64,000 nucleotides of DNA from Incurvaria masculella (lineage: Eukaryota > Arthropoda > Insecta > Lepidoptera > Incurvariidae). Position numbers and translations under genes: made by a program. The DNA lies in the NCBI GenBank assembly GCA_946894095.1, contig OX335644.1, positions 19,511,595-19,575,594 on the forward strand, read 5' to 3'. The notes under the pieces are model-generated. The model was not told the DNA's origin. It was given only the letters and a program-made list of their open reading frames with translations, and made no database searches. Shown piece after piece: positions 34,381 to 49,100 of the stretch (position 1 is the first letter of the stretch; the number at the start of each line of letters is the position of its first letter).

Positions 34381-34521
34381 TGTTAGAAAGCAAATAAAAA
34401 AGTAAATGTAATCTGTCACTTGTCAAAAATGGCCTAGCGATACGGTTGTTTTGTGCTATTAATAAAAACTACATCGGACGCAATCTCTCATTTTATTGCT
34501 CCTCGCCCCTAACTTGCTACA
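34381..34521 (+). repeat. 3' LTR of the copia element
   Basis: 141 bp. It differs from the 5' LTR at a t/a near the start and a g/a in aact(g/a)catcgg, implying a recent insertion. Confidence 0.9.
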
Positions 34522-34581
34522 GTTCATGACAAATATCAGTTTATTTGTAAATACTGTGTCCGCGATTTAACATGTTTCCAG

Positions 34582-34704
34582 TTGGAACAAGCCAATCTCC
34601 ACAAACAGCACCTGTTCACGAGCACCACGCCACCGGGTACAGCCATCGCCTCTCTCAACCATATTATAGGCAAAGAGGAGACCCAAACCCAGCGTCACCG
34701 CTAG
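34582..34704 (+). CDS. Possible last exon of an unidentified gene
   Basis: A 40-codon frame after a TTTCCAG acceptor, reading LEQANLHKQHLF, then TSTTPPGTAIASLNHIIG and ending KEETQTQRHR before TAG (34702-34704). The heptad-like start suggests the end of a coiled coil. An AATAAA lies at about 34799-34804, at a suitable distance for a polyadenylation signal. I cannot identify the protein and found no preceding exon, since the 3 kb upstream is occupied by the copia insertion. It may be chance, but codon usage and the acceptor and poly(A) context make it worth testing. Confidence 0.35.
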   Translation: MEQANLHKQHLFTSTTPPGTAIASLNHIIGKEETQTQRHR

Positions 34705-35329
34705 CTAGGACCTTAAAGCGATGCATTACTCCAGTGGCAACAAGAACAATTTGTAAATCCTTTGTATTTCTGTCATGAACTACTACAGTGACCTGTAAAT
34801 AAAGAGTCAAACTACGAAAACCTTATTAATCTTTTAGCTAAAAACTAAATAATTTTAACCCTTTAAATGCTACCACATAAAGAAAATTAATAGTACAATG
34901 GTTTAAGAGCAACATCTGTTTTAATGTATGAATATTAATTCTGTACGAGATTCTGACCAACACTTACATTTAAATAATGCTTTATTACAGTACCGGTGTA
35001 CAGAGCTCTCATCTTTATTGATACGAAATTGTAGCAACTCAACATTGTTATTATTTGTTAGTAATTTCATACTACATGTAGTATTTATCTTAAAAATAAT
35101 ATGGTTACATATTGTATCGAGTGTCAAACTTAGTAAAAAAAGTCAATGTTTAGTAAGAGTAAGAGTAAGCCGGGCACGCACTGCGCCAGTCAAGAGAACC
35201 TTGGCTACCTTGGCTGACACCGACTCAAAAAAATAAATAAAAATCGTAACTACAAATATTACTTTCTTTGAATTCGGTTTTGTTGTTAAAATGTTTGTTT
35301 ATTTGTTTATTTTTAGTGAATCAGAAGTA

Positions 35330-35638
35330 AACTAACCAATTTGTACACGTCCTTATCAATAAAAAACGAATTATCGAAATCGGTTGGCGTGATATTGAGT
35401 TATTCATCCATTTGTCGCGCACATACTTAATGAAATTTAAGACTTTTATGATTTTCTCATGGATATCATTGTCAGAACTAAACTAAATAAAAATGGGACG
35501 ACACGGAAAGCACCAGCTTTCCAATAAAATAATAATAATCAAAATCGGTTCACCCAGGCGAAAGTTCTGAGGTAACAAACTTAAAAAATACATACAGACG
35601 AATTGAGAACCTCCTCCTCGTTTGAAGTCGGTTAAAAA
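35330..35638 (+). repeat. Dispersed repeat ending in gaagtcggttaaaaa
   Basis: Blocks cgaaatcggttggcgtgat, aaaatcggttcacccaggcg and cgaattgagaacctcctcct are typical of a widespread insect (lepidopteran) repeat as I remember it. Boundaries are approximate and there is no coding. Confidence 0.55.
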
Positions 35639-36059
35639 AGGTACCGTCGGTCAAAACCTCGCAAATTATCCCACTTACTAAAAAATTTTGCCGATCGTTG
35701 TGCCGAATATCCTAATATAATAATGTTTGTGATAATGTTATTATTTACGGTCTTTACTTTCCAAAAGGGCCCGAAATGAATGTGTGCTCAAGGGCCCCGG
35801 CATGGCCTACGACGGCCCAGGTAATACACATTATGTTAGGTGCATGTAGGTTGTATTGACTTTGATTTTATATTAATATTCGGTTTGCTAAGGCTTCTTT
35901 GATATATTTATAATTCCTATGAGAAATTAGTTCCATGTATTGCGTACATCACCATTTAATGTATTATTGTGCTTACTATATTTCCTAGCATATAAGAGAT
36001 TTTGATAAACACATGCGCTACATAAACACGTTATTAATTTCTTTTCGCTGAATATATTC

Positions 36060-36250
36060 CTAGAATAATAGATAAACAAAGAACTAGGTGCCATGCCAGG
36101 ACCATTATAAATTGTACGGCTTCATTGATCTGGATAATTTAAACTTCTACCATCGTTCACTCAATGCGATGGTGTCTCCACAGGCAGGATTAACCACACA
36201 ACCTAGTAAGTAAGGAGATAAGTAAGTAATGCCCTCTGAATTTTACATGG
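36060..36250 (+). repeat. SINE family S fragment
   Basis: Carries gaactaggtgccatgccagg and the caatgcgatggtgt block of the family. Diverged. Confidence 0.6.
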
Positions 36251-36915
36251 AAATTCGAACCACGAACGACGAATCCCTATCACTCCCCTATTTTATTTGG
36301 TAGTGTCCTTGCGGCTTGTACTTGTACGAAAAGTAAAAATTATATTCGACTTCAATACGCATGTGTGAACTCGGCACGCGCGCGACCCCAATTATCATCT
36401 GTCAATGTATGCGTGCCGAGCCGCCTAGCATGTGCGGTTTTATTTCATTATTTTAGGGAAAGTGGTAATATTTAACGAAGGATTCTTCTGATGAAGCATG
36501 ATCTTTTGACAAATAACAATCATAGATTATAACGCTCATTCTGAACAGCGAAATATCAATGAAATGCCATAATTTCACAGTTCGTCATTCAAAAGCATAT
36601 ATGACTGTGTGTGTGCCGCCCAAACATCGCCTACACAGTATATTATCTATATATAGTCTATATAGCTTGTAATCATAGATTGGTACTGTTTGTAATTTTA
36701 CATTGTGTACCTTTAATACCCATTTATGGTTATCTTTGCCATCACATCTTTCAGATCGATTGATTGTGGACCATGGATCAAGCACAAGGATGCCCAAAAC
36801 ATGTAAACAATCCATGAAAAACCAAACTGCTCGACTGGCTTTACCAATCTATGAATGCGTGTCACACATCCCACGACTTCCATGTATGGGTAAAATTGAA
36901 AATACTGCAGTCGCT

Positions 36916-37010
36916 CTCCGATTGGTCGGACGACTTATGCGGCTCTGCATCCGACCAATAGAAAAGCTCCATTTAGGGCGTCGGCAGTGACGTCACATTT
37001 TCTATATAAA
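36916..37010 (+). promoter_or_regulatory. Alpha-tubulin core promoter: inverted CCAAT boxes, CRE, TATA
   Basis: Two oppositely oriented CCAAT boxes (ccgattggtcgg near 36919 and ccgaccaata near 36951) form an inverted repeat. They are followed by a perfect palindromic CRE tgacgtca at 36988-36995 and a TATA box tatataaa at 37003-37010. Transcription would start near 37035, giving a leader of about 100 nt before the ATG. The spacing is classical for a strong housekeeping promoter. Confidence 0.8.
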
Positions 37011-37132
37011 CGACTGTAACGGCTCTTTCCCCGCATTATATCGTTTGATCAGCCACTTCGCCGGCCGCTCGAACGACCAACCTACAAAGTACTTTTAATT
37101 TATTCTTCAGGAAACCATCAAAACTATTCAAA

Positions 37133-41141
<4,009 letters not shown>

Positions 41142-41257
41142 GATGTTGGAGCATTTTTTTCGCCTGCGGACCAGATCATGGCATTTATTTGTTTTGCGTT
41201 TTTGAGATCTGTTGCTGTATTTATTTTGAGACTGATTTAATTTTGTACAACATTCCG

Positions 41258-41263
41258 AATAAA
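41258..41263 (+). terminator. Polyadenylation signal of alpha-tubulin
   Basis: AATAAA 117 bases after the stop codon, followed by a T-rich stretch (ttcttgtcttttcattt). Confidence 0.85.
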
Positions 41264-42033
41264 GGAGATTCTGCAAGCGATTCTTGTCTTTTCATTTATA
41301 TGTAGGCAGGATAAAAGTTTGGTCTGGTCAAATATATACAAACATTGTGTACCCCCCGTGGCGTGGGGACTTGCTTTGCATGCATGAGGCTCAATTTCGT
41401 CATTTCATCACGAATGTGAGCTGTTCCATGGTTATCGTGGCAGGGTTAAGTCCGTCCAGATTAATAATAAAAATATGGTCGAATATGGGAACGATTGTAC
41501 GTATTTTCCCTCCCGTGCTCATGAGGTATGATCCTGGCAAGGCACCTAATTACTTTGCGTTCAGGAGGGTAGTGTGTTGGGTTAAAAGGACTCTGTATTT
41601 CCATCCATGACCAGTTACATAAAGAAAAACCTCTGATAATTCCACACCCGTCACGACATAGCCAATCGCGCTGCAATCCATAATGAATTAGGTGCAATGT
41701 CAGTGTCTTCCCTTTATGATCACGTCCGAATTGACTGGATGGAATTCACGAACATTTCATTCAACAGTTTTACATGGATTCCGAACAACGGTTCGTGACG
41801 GTTTTCGTGACGAAATGCACTAATCTAACTCGCAAAGAGAAAGTGGTGCAAGAAAAGGGCGGGAATTGAACCATCACCTCGCATGAGAAGCGAGACCCTT
41901 TGCGTTACCACAATTTGAGAGATAAAAAGGTTGACAAAGCCATCTTTCGTTGCAAGTATAACACATTTCTGTACGTTGCTAAACGTGATCCTAGATGGCA
42001 AGGCTGTATCATAGTACTGAACAGATCAGGTAG

Positions 42034-42240
42034 ATGGCGCTACCACACCAAAATGCGTTTCTTTAAGGAAGACACCGCCATCTTTGGTTGTCAACACAAA
42101 ACGTTAATAACGTGCTGCTAGAAAGTAATGCTGTGCTATTGTAGAAAATAATAAACTCGGGCTAATGACACTACCACACCAAAATGCATTTCATCAAGGA
42201 AGACACCGCTATCTTTTGTCGCGAGCACAAGACGTTAGAG
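42034..42240 (+). repeat. Direct repeat, two ~75-bp units 132 bp apart
   Basis: ctaccacaccaaaatgcgtt and ctaccacaccaaaatgcatt each begin a unit, followed by aaggaagacaccgc(c/t)atctt. A weaker third unit begins near 41938. Family not recognised. Confidence 0.7.
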
Positions 42241-42461
42241 TTTTTTATACAAAGAATGCAAAAAGTATTCCACTTTGATCTATGAATTAGTTAGAAATTA
42301 TTATTTTAGCCATAGTAGTTGCGGCCGAAACATTTTCACAATTTTTCCACCGTTAGGTGCCGCTATGAATTAAAAAAAATTAAAATTGAAAAAAAATCAA
42401 TGAAACTTAAATTCCAACTACTTACCATGACTATATTTAACATTTATAATGAATTCGCAGC

Positions 42462-43321
42462 ATAAAGGCGGGTACTCATTAGCGAGCTGTGGCTGTAACC
42501 GTTGCACGTACTGTAACTAAAAATCATGGTGTGTACGTGGTTCGCGAGTCTGCCGCGAGCGGAACATCGTCGGCTCGCAGCGAGCCGATGTAAGAACCGT
42601 ACTCATTCTGTTACTGTAACCGTTGCACGTTACTGTTACCAAAAGACAAAGTGTGTACGTAGTTTGCGAGCCTGCCGCGAGCGGACCATCGTCGGCTGGA
42701 GCGAGCCGACGATTGTCGGTTTTTGCCATGGATCAAAGGGCGCTCGCAGTGCGCTCGTGGACGTCGAGAGTGGAGGTCGTTGTGCGCTGCGAGCCAACAA
42801 CTATTTTCGTGCGATTTTTGCCGAAACTTAGTGTTTCTTCGTGTTATTTTGGGCCCGATTAAATTCAGTAGATATTCAAAATCAGTTGGAGTTATTCTCG
42901 TGAAATTTTTATAATGACCACTGCTTTGTTGATTTTTTTAAAATATGAATTAGATCACTTCTTTCGCGATACATTGGATGAATCCACCATGTTCGTGGCC
43001 GTTTAGAATTATCAAGTAAAGCATCTATAAATATGTATGCTGCACAAGCGAGAGACACTTCGTCCGACATCGTGGAGTTACAAACCAACACTGCGAACAT
43101 TCCGGCTTGTCTTTACGATCACAGTGATGTGGACATCTCGTACACACTAGAACCTGGTAACTGTATCTGTTCGGTTACAGCTACAGCTCACTAGTGTGTA
43201 CGCTCGGTGATGCGGCTCGGGTAGATGTCGTGACTGAAGATCGTAACACGCGTACACACTAGAACCTCGTACTGTATCTGCTCGGTTACAGCCACAGCTC
43301 GCTAATGAGTACCCACCTTAA
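42462..43321. mobile_element. TTAA TIR element family 3 (non-autonomous, ~860 bp)
   Basis: The left end (t)aaaggcgggtactcattagc and the right end gctaatgagtacccaccttaa are inverted repeats, extending about 40 bp through gagctgtggctgtaaccg and its complement. Just inside the left end two ~140-bp tandem units repeat the subterminal sequence (ccgcgagcgga-catcgtcgg). The right interior likewise repeats cgtacacactagaacct twice. No transposase is visible, and the ORFs inside are GC shadows of the repeats. Confidence 0.8.
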
Positions 43322-43399
43322 AGTGCAATGTTTTTTTTGGTTCTGTGTATAAAAAACTCTGTATGGGTCGGAACATTAATCGAATAAATAACACATGAA

Positions 43400-43850
43400 T
43401 AAAACTACTCCTTTACAAGGTGCAGATAAGTTCGCATTTCTGGTATGGCTCAGCAAAGTACGGCTTGGCTCCCCGGACTTGATACAGCGTCGGGCTGTGC
43501 GTCTTGTCGGAGGAATCCCTGATCTCAGATCTGTCTCTGCGTTTTATCGTCTCTACCATTGATAATGCTCGTCGGAGCTCCATAGCGCTGTCCCTCCGTC
43601 CCCTTTCTGCCATCACTCAACGCAGAACATGCAGGGAATGCACCCATTCACAGTCGAAATTCCAAAAACTAGGACCGACCGATCCTCTAGATTCTTAATC
43701 TAAAGGGTCAAACAATGGAACTGCTTCGCTGAAGAGGTATTTACCTCAATGTAAAACCTGGGTCCTTCAACATAGTATGGAAAAGCACCTGGCCGGCAGG
43801 CATCATTTTCGCTGCCCCCGTAAGTTAGAAAGCCCATGGGGCGTCGTCGG
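43400..43850 (+). pseudogene. Decayed LINE reverse-transcriptase C-terminus
   Basis: In broken frames one can read RRAVRLVG, then VFYRLYH, SSELHSAVPPSPF, and KQWNCFAEEVF followed by NLG. These are the usual last blocks of a Jockey/RTE-like reverse transcriptase. Several stops and frameshifts show it is old. Confidence 0.6.
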
Positions 43851-44592
43851 CCACCTCTTCTGTGAGGGCCTGGCGCGCACGTTATGCTGCCTGAAGAAGT
43901 AAAAGTGTAGTGTAGACTCGGCCAAGTCGTACGCGATAAAAAAAATCAATCCTGAGTTAATTTATAAAGACTGCTTATTTTCGCTGGTATTGTGGCATTA
44001 CTAACCAGCGCCATCTCCCGTCACCTCCAAAACATTCATTAGAGAGTTGTTACCCGATCAATTCCCCATACTACGGGCGAACACTGTTTCCCGTTTTTTT
44101 ACAAGGTTTTTGAAATTCTGGATTCTAAAATAAATTTTAGAAATCATTGTCTGCATGCTTTTTTTTATATACCTTTTAGATTGGAAATTATTGGCTAATA
44201 AATATTGGAAAAATGTTGTCTTTATTTATGTTAATTATCGATTTTTTTTACTGAAAAATACACATACATATTTACAAAAAAATCAAAAACATACGGACAT
44301 AGAATGGAGCTTTCCCAAGTGATAAAAAATGGATTAAACTCTGACATCGTTTAGGGGTCGGAAAACGTCAGGGCCTCGAAGACGATTTCGCTATTTTAAT
44401 GGCAATCGCCGTGCAAAATTGTGCCTTTGCCAATGGACAAAGAATGCATTTCTTAAAATTTTTAAAATCTTCGATTTCCTGTGACTTCTCAATTTTGCAT
44501 AGGTAGGCGTGATGACAACATGCATTTTGAGTATCAATTAAATAATGTCATTGTAAATTAAAAAATCCATTGATATTCATGCATTTGTATTG

Positions 44593-44685
44593 AATGTATT
44601 CTGAAATGTGAATTGCAACGCCACCTTTGGACTTTTATTATCACTATACAACACTGTTATGACGTAAGCCATCTATTCCTTCATC
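44593..44685 (+). repeat. Dispersed repeat, second copy of 15669-15765
   Basis: gaatgtattctgaaatgtga ... cacctttggacttttattat, as at 15669. Confidence 0.7.
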
Positions 44686-46024
44686 TTTAGTCTATGGTTC
44701 AGTGAAGTAAAAAAAATGAATAAGCCACCTTTATATTTTTTTGTAGGAGCGCAGCGACTTCTTCGAACTCTTTGTATTTTACATTCAGTTTTTAATAGTT
44801 AGATTCATCTGATTATAAAAGAAGAATAAAACAAGAAAGATAATTCAATCATTTATCGAACTTATAATTATTCCATTGTCAAATAAATAAACACCACACA
44901 GCCGCAATCTATCAGAGCATTCCATGAAATCACAATAGTACGATATTAAATAAGTCGAGTTGAAAGTGGCTGAAAAAAATGTATAATCCCATTCAATGTA
45001 TGAGATTGGACCCGTCAACCCAGCGTGGAGCACTCAATTTCTGGTAAGTGATAATTTTAAAACTAGTGTCTCTCTGAGCTGTATACCTAGCGAGTCTATC
45101 TTTTTGAACATTTGACATTTTTAAACACTTTTCAACAACTGGTTCGACTAAAAAAATCTATAAAATTATCAAACCTTCATATCAATATTTCATGAGAATC
45201 GGTTAGAAATGCGAGCTGTAGAATCCATACTTATTTTTCGCCTGAAGAAGAAAGAAAATTAATCTATAATTTATACCATAACTACCATACTAACCAAAAA
45301 TTGGGCACTCCACTAGGAAATACAATGTCCGCTTATAGCTTGAGAACCCCTTACCCGATTTTGATGCGGTTTGCATCTGTGTATAGCTTGATTCGCCCCA
45401 TCACTTCATTAATTACCGGGGGTAATAGAAGGTTTCGCCTGCGCTAAAGTAAGAAAATGAATTTCCCTGATTTCATATTCAAACCCAAAGACTACTCATC
45501 CCTTAGATATGGTGTGAGTAGTAGACATTATGGGTGTGGTATTAGCCATCCATGACCGGTTACATAAAAAAAAATATATACATAGGGCATGAAAATCGGA
45601 TGAGTGGCTCTCAAGTCATAAGTAAACAGACAGACAGACACGCAATTCGCATGTGTGAGGATCCGGAGATTAGTGTTTAAGATAATAGCGCCATCCATGA
45701 GGAACTAACTAACAGATCAAATCAACTTTACAAAGAAAACACAAACATATATTATTATGGTCTGGAAAATTTGTAGCAAGCGCAGATGGTAGGATACGTC
45801 CACTTAAAACCGAACACACCCTTTAGTCATGTTATTAAAAAACATATCCATTAGCACCAATTTTTTATGAGTGGGTTCATTTAAACACACGTTTCTTCGC
45901 ACTGCTAGAGCAAGAAGTCACTATGACATTCGAAATTCGTCAAACAAGTGAAAATCTGATAATGTAATTCTTCACATAAGTATTTCAATTATTTTAATAA
46001 TATTATTATTCTTCATGTCTTATT

Positions 46025-46030
46025 TTTATT
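46025..46030 (-). terminator. Candidate polyadenylation signal of NHLRC2
   Basis: AATAAA on the minus strand, 92 bases after the NHLRC2 stop codon. Confidence 0.55.
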
Positions 46031-46121
46031 GTTACTTTCTGTTCTCGGTGACTTTTGAATGCAATCATAGTGTTATCTTCAAAAGTCAGATGAGACCAGA
46101 CAGTTTTTCACATTTCTGATC

Positions 46122-49100
46122 TCACCTGCCCTCTTTGGGCTTCGTGATCTCGTGCGGGTTGAACCGAAAGCCGATCTTGAACGACTCGACCGGCTTGACG
46201 GACTCGCGCACCAGTATCTGCGTGCACACCCGGAAGCTGTAGAAGAAGCACTTGTTGCCGCATATGCTCGTGCGGAACGTGCAGTGCATCTTGAAAGCGT
46301 TGTGCTCCGTGCGGCTCCTCAGCCTGAGGTGGATCTTGGCGGGCAGCCGGCTGCCCTGGAGGGCGCAGTTGACGTACTCGAAGAGGGCCCCGACGTCGGC
46401 GCCCTCGGAGTCCTCGACGCGGACGCTCCAGCTCTGCGGCGCGCCGGACATGAGCTGAACGTCGTTCTTCTCCGAGTCCAACTTGATGCTGAACATGAGC
46501 ACTATGCTCCCGCAATTCCTGTTGATGAACAGGTCCCTGTTGTACGGGATGGTGCTCTTGAGGTCTTCGCCCTCGACGCTGCGGAAGGCGACGTTGAACT
46601 CCTGGCAGCTGTTCTTCGCGACGTTCAGGATCTTGACGCTGTGGTTGTTCGTGTCGGCGATGTAGACGTGCTTGGCGTCGGCGGTGACGGCGATGCCGGA
46701 CGGCTCGTTGAGGCGCGCGGGCTGGTCCGTCTCGAGCCAGGTCGGACGGACGGTGGCGACGCGCTGGGTCTGCAGGTCGACGCGCCGCAGCTTGTGGTTG
46801 AAGGTGTCCGCGACGAAGAGGGTGCGGCTCGACTCGGAGTAGGCGACGCCGAGCGGGTGCTGGAACTTCGCTTCGAAGCCGATGCCATCTTTGTCGCCGA
46901 ACGCGAACAGGTTCTGGAAGAGTTCGAGACTGATAAATTCACATTGCCGATTGACCTGGACGGAACATCATGGATTGGAATCTTGAAAATTCTGTGATTG
47001 CAGGATCTTGTAGCATGTATCTTAATGGGCACAAGTTTTTAAGTTGTAGGTTGTAAGTTGTTTCTAAGGGTTGTAGCTTAGCGGCACAGGAACTTGCCTT
47101 TTTTACCGCAGGTCTGGGTTCATATCACCGCCCCCTTCATGCACCGCTTTCCTTCTCTTCTAAGTTGGATAAGAGAACAGAGAGAATTGCACTCTCTCAT
47201 CTGGTATGCAAGGCAAGTCCCTGCGCCACTAAGCTGCGAGCCGCTCAATTCTTGCCTCCACTTTACAGAATCACTCCAGAGAAAAAGGGAAAAAAAATGG
47301 TGTCCCCACCAGCGGGTTGCGGTCTCCGCCGGCCAGAGACGACACCTGCCCGGAGGTAAGCGACACGCGCCGGATAGACGAGCTCTCCGCGTCTGCCACC
47401 AGCAGCTCCGGCGTGCCTCCTGCGACATTATTTTAAAATTTTATTTATTTAAACTTTTGGTAGTCATACCATCAAAAGTTACGTCACAAAGATCCACGGA
47501 TTCGATCACCTCGGTAAATAAGAACCCGCAAAGAAACTACAGATACTACGGTTTATAGATTCTTCCATCCACAATAAAGTAATAAATAAAATACTTTGAT
47601 CTAAATGCTTAATAAATACTTAAATAATTATAAAAATAAATAAAATACTTAAATAATTGTTTGGTAAACAAAACAAAATAAAGTACAAATGGATGAAAAT
47701 AATCAAAATCGGCGCAGGTGGGTCGCAAGGCGCTGCTGTAGATCCTACAACACTCTTTACATTTCTATAATTTTAAACTCTGGCACCTCATTCCATTTTA
47801 CATGAGATTGAATGTGCCTTTGTTTTCGAGAAAGTAAGTCGGACCACTTTTAAAACTGTGGGGAAACTTAACAGGTTACTACACCTAACAGGTATTGTCA
47901 AATGCAGCACCTAGATCTTTCGGATATGTGGTAGGATGGACTGAAATCATGGCAAGAGAGTGATATAAGCCATCCATGTAAAGTTTTAAAAAAAATCCAT
48001 TGTTAGTTTCATTCACCTCCGAGCATTAGAACAGTACATTATCAACTTCAGATTAAAAGCGGCAGTGCCATACACAAGGGTCTATCTTAAGGTGGCCCAA
48101 CCCGGCAGGACTCACTATTTCGCGGGCACAGTACAAAACCGTGCTGTTGCGCTCCGGGACGTTCTCTGTTTCAAAGAAAAAGACAGGCTCCGTGATGAGG
48201 CAGATGCAACATGTCCACTAAAAAGACAATGTGCATAGTGTATGATTTGGTAAGATTAACGATAATTTTAATTACAAACCGACTAAGAGCTAAAAGTAAA
48301 CCACAACCGCTGTAGTAAAAAATCTAACAAAAACAAAATTGGTTATAAATCTTGATGAAATAAGCTATGTCTGATGACTAATCTTTTTGAGATGTTCTTA
48401 CTTTATCATTGCGTAATTCACCTCCAAAGTTATTGTATAAAATGTGCGAAAAATTCAAACTTTCGGACCTTATAACTTAGAAACCAAACACAATTGTATA
48501 ATGCCAACGGTCATGAGACATCTAGTTCGATCAAATAAAGCTATTTTGAGCAAAATTTGGGATCTCTGACAAGAAATATGGGCGTGATCTTCTTTCCCCG
48601 TTTGTATGGGGAGTTGAACGGGAAGGCCCACCTTAAGACGAGTACGGTCAGTCAAGTTCTCACCTAAATTGAGGTTTATGGATCTTTCAAGGTACGTAAA
48701 AACGTCAACATCAATTTAGGTGACAAGTCGGACTAAGGATTCAGCACATTTTTTATGTAGCTTGCCTTGGATGTGTAACCACCTACTGTAAATTTAGCCC
48801 AAACCCACCAAATGATAACTAGATGCCATGCCAGGATCATGTCATTCAATGCGTCGGTACCATCCCTACGCTTACCTAGGCGGAGGGCGAGGCCGGACGG
48901 CTGCGCGAAGGAGGCGCTGGCCGGGTAGCTGCTGTTGCGCGCCGCCTCCGTGCCGTTGCCGGCTATGCACACGCACGTGCCTGTCACACAACATTACACT
49001 CACATGATTACGCAAAACGATTGTATCTTGACATAACCTTGCATAACCTCAAATTAATAATTTGAGGTTATGCAATAAGATTGTAATATTTAAAAAAAAA

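Larger units (their letters stand above)
31251..34521 (+). mobile_element. Ty1/copia LTR retrotransposon, internally deleted
   Basis: A 3271-bp element with 141-bp LTRs (31251-31391 and 34381-34521) differing at two visible positions, both beginning TGTTAGAAAG and ending GCTACA. It is flanked by the 5-bp duplication gttca (31246-31250, 34522-34526). The primer site ggttatgggcccag follows the 5' LTR and matches the internal initiator tRNA-Met site used by Drosophila copia. The polypurine tract gagtggggg precedes the 3' LTR. Full copia-type elements are about 5 kb, so roughly a third is missing. It lies 60 bp upstream of a possible exon. Confidence 0.9.
34705..36900. other. Intergenic region upstream of alpha-tubulin
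   Basis: No recognisable gene. Contains an insect repeat at 35330-35638 (ending cgaattgagaacctcctcct ... gaagtcggttaaaaaag) and a SINE family S fragment at 36060-36250. An ORF at 34928-35236 has low-complexity hydrophobic composition and no motif. Confidence 0.45.
41264..46024. other. Intergenic region alpha-tubulin/NHLRC2
   Basis: No host gene recognised. Contains SINE S fragments (about 41520-41760), a direct repeat (42034-42240), a TIR transposon (42462-43321), a decayed LINE end (43400-43850), the 44593 repeat and a poorly conserved repeat at 45300-45650. The remainder is AT-rich. Confidence 0.45.

Noticed and set aside
42526..42862. Overlapping ORFs inside TIR family 3
   Set aside because: Products of the subterminal repeats, with no transposase motif.
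46152..46997. 281-codon plus-strand ORF opposite the last NHLRC2 exon
   Set aside because: Shadow rich in Leu/Asp/Val; the minus-strand NHL reading is unambiguous.
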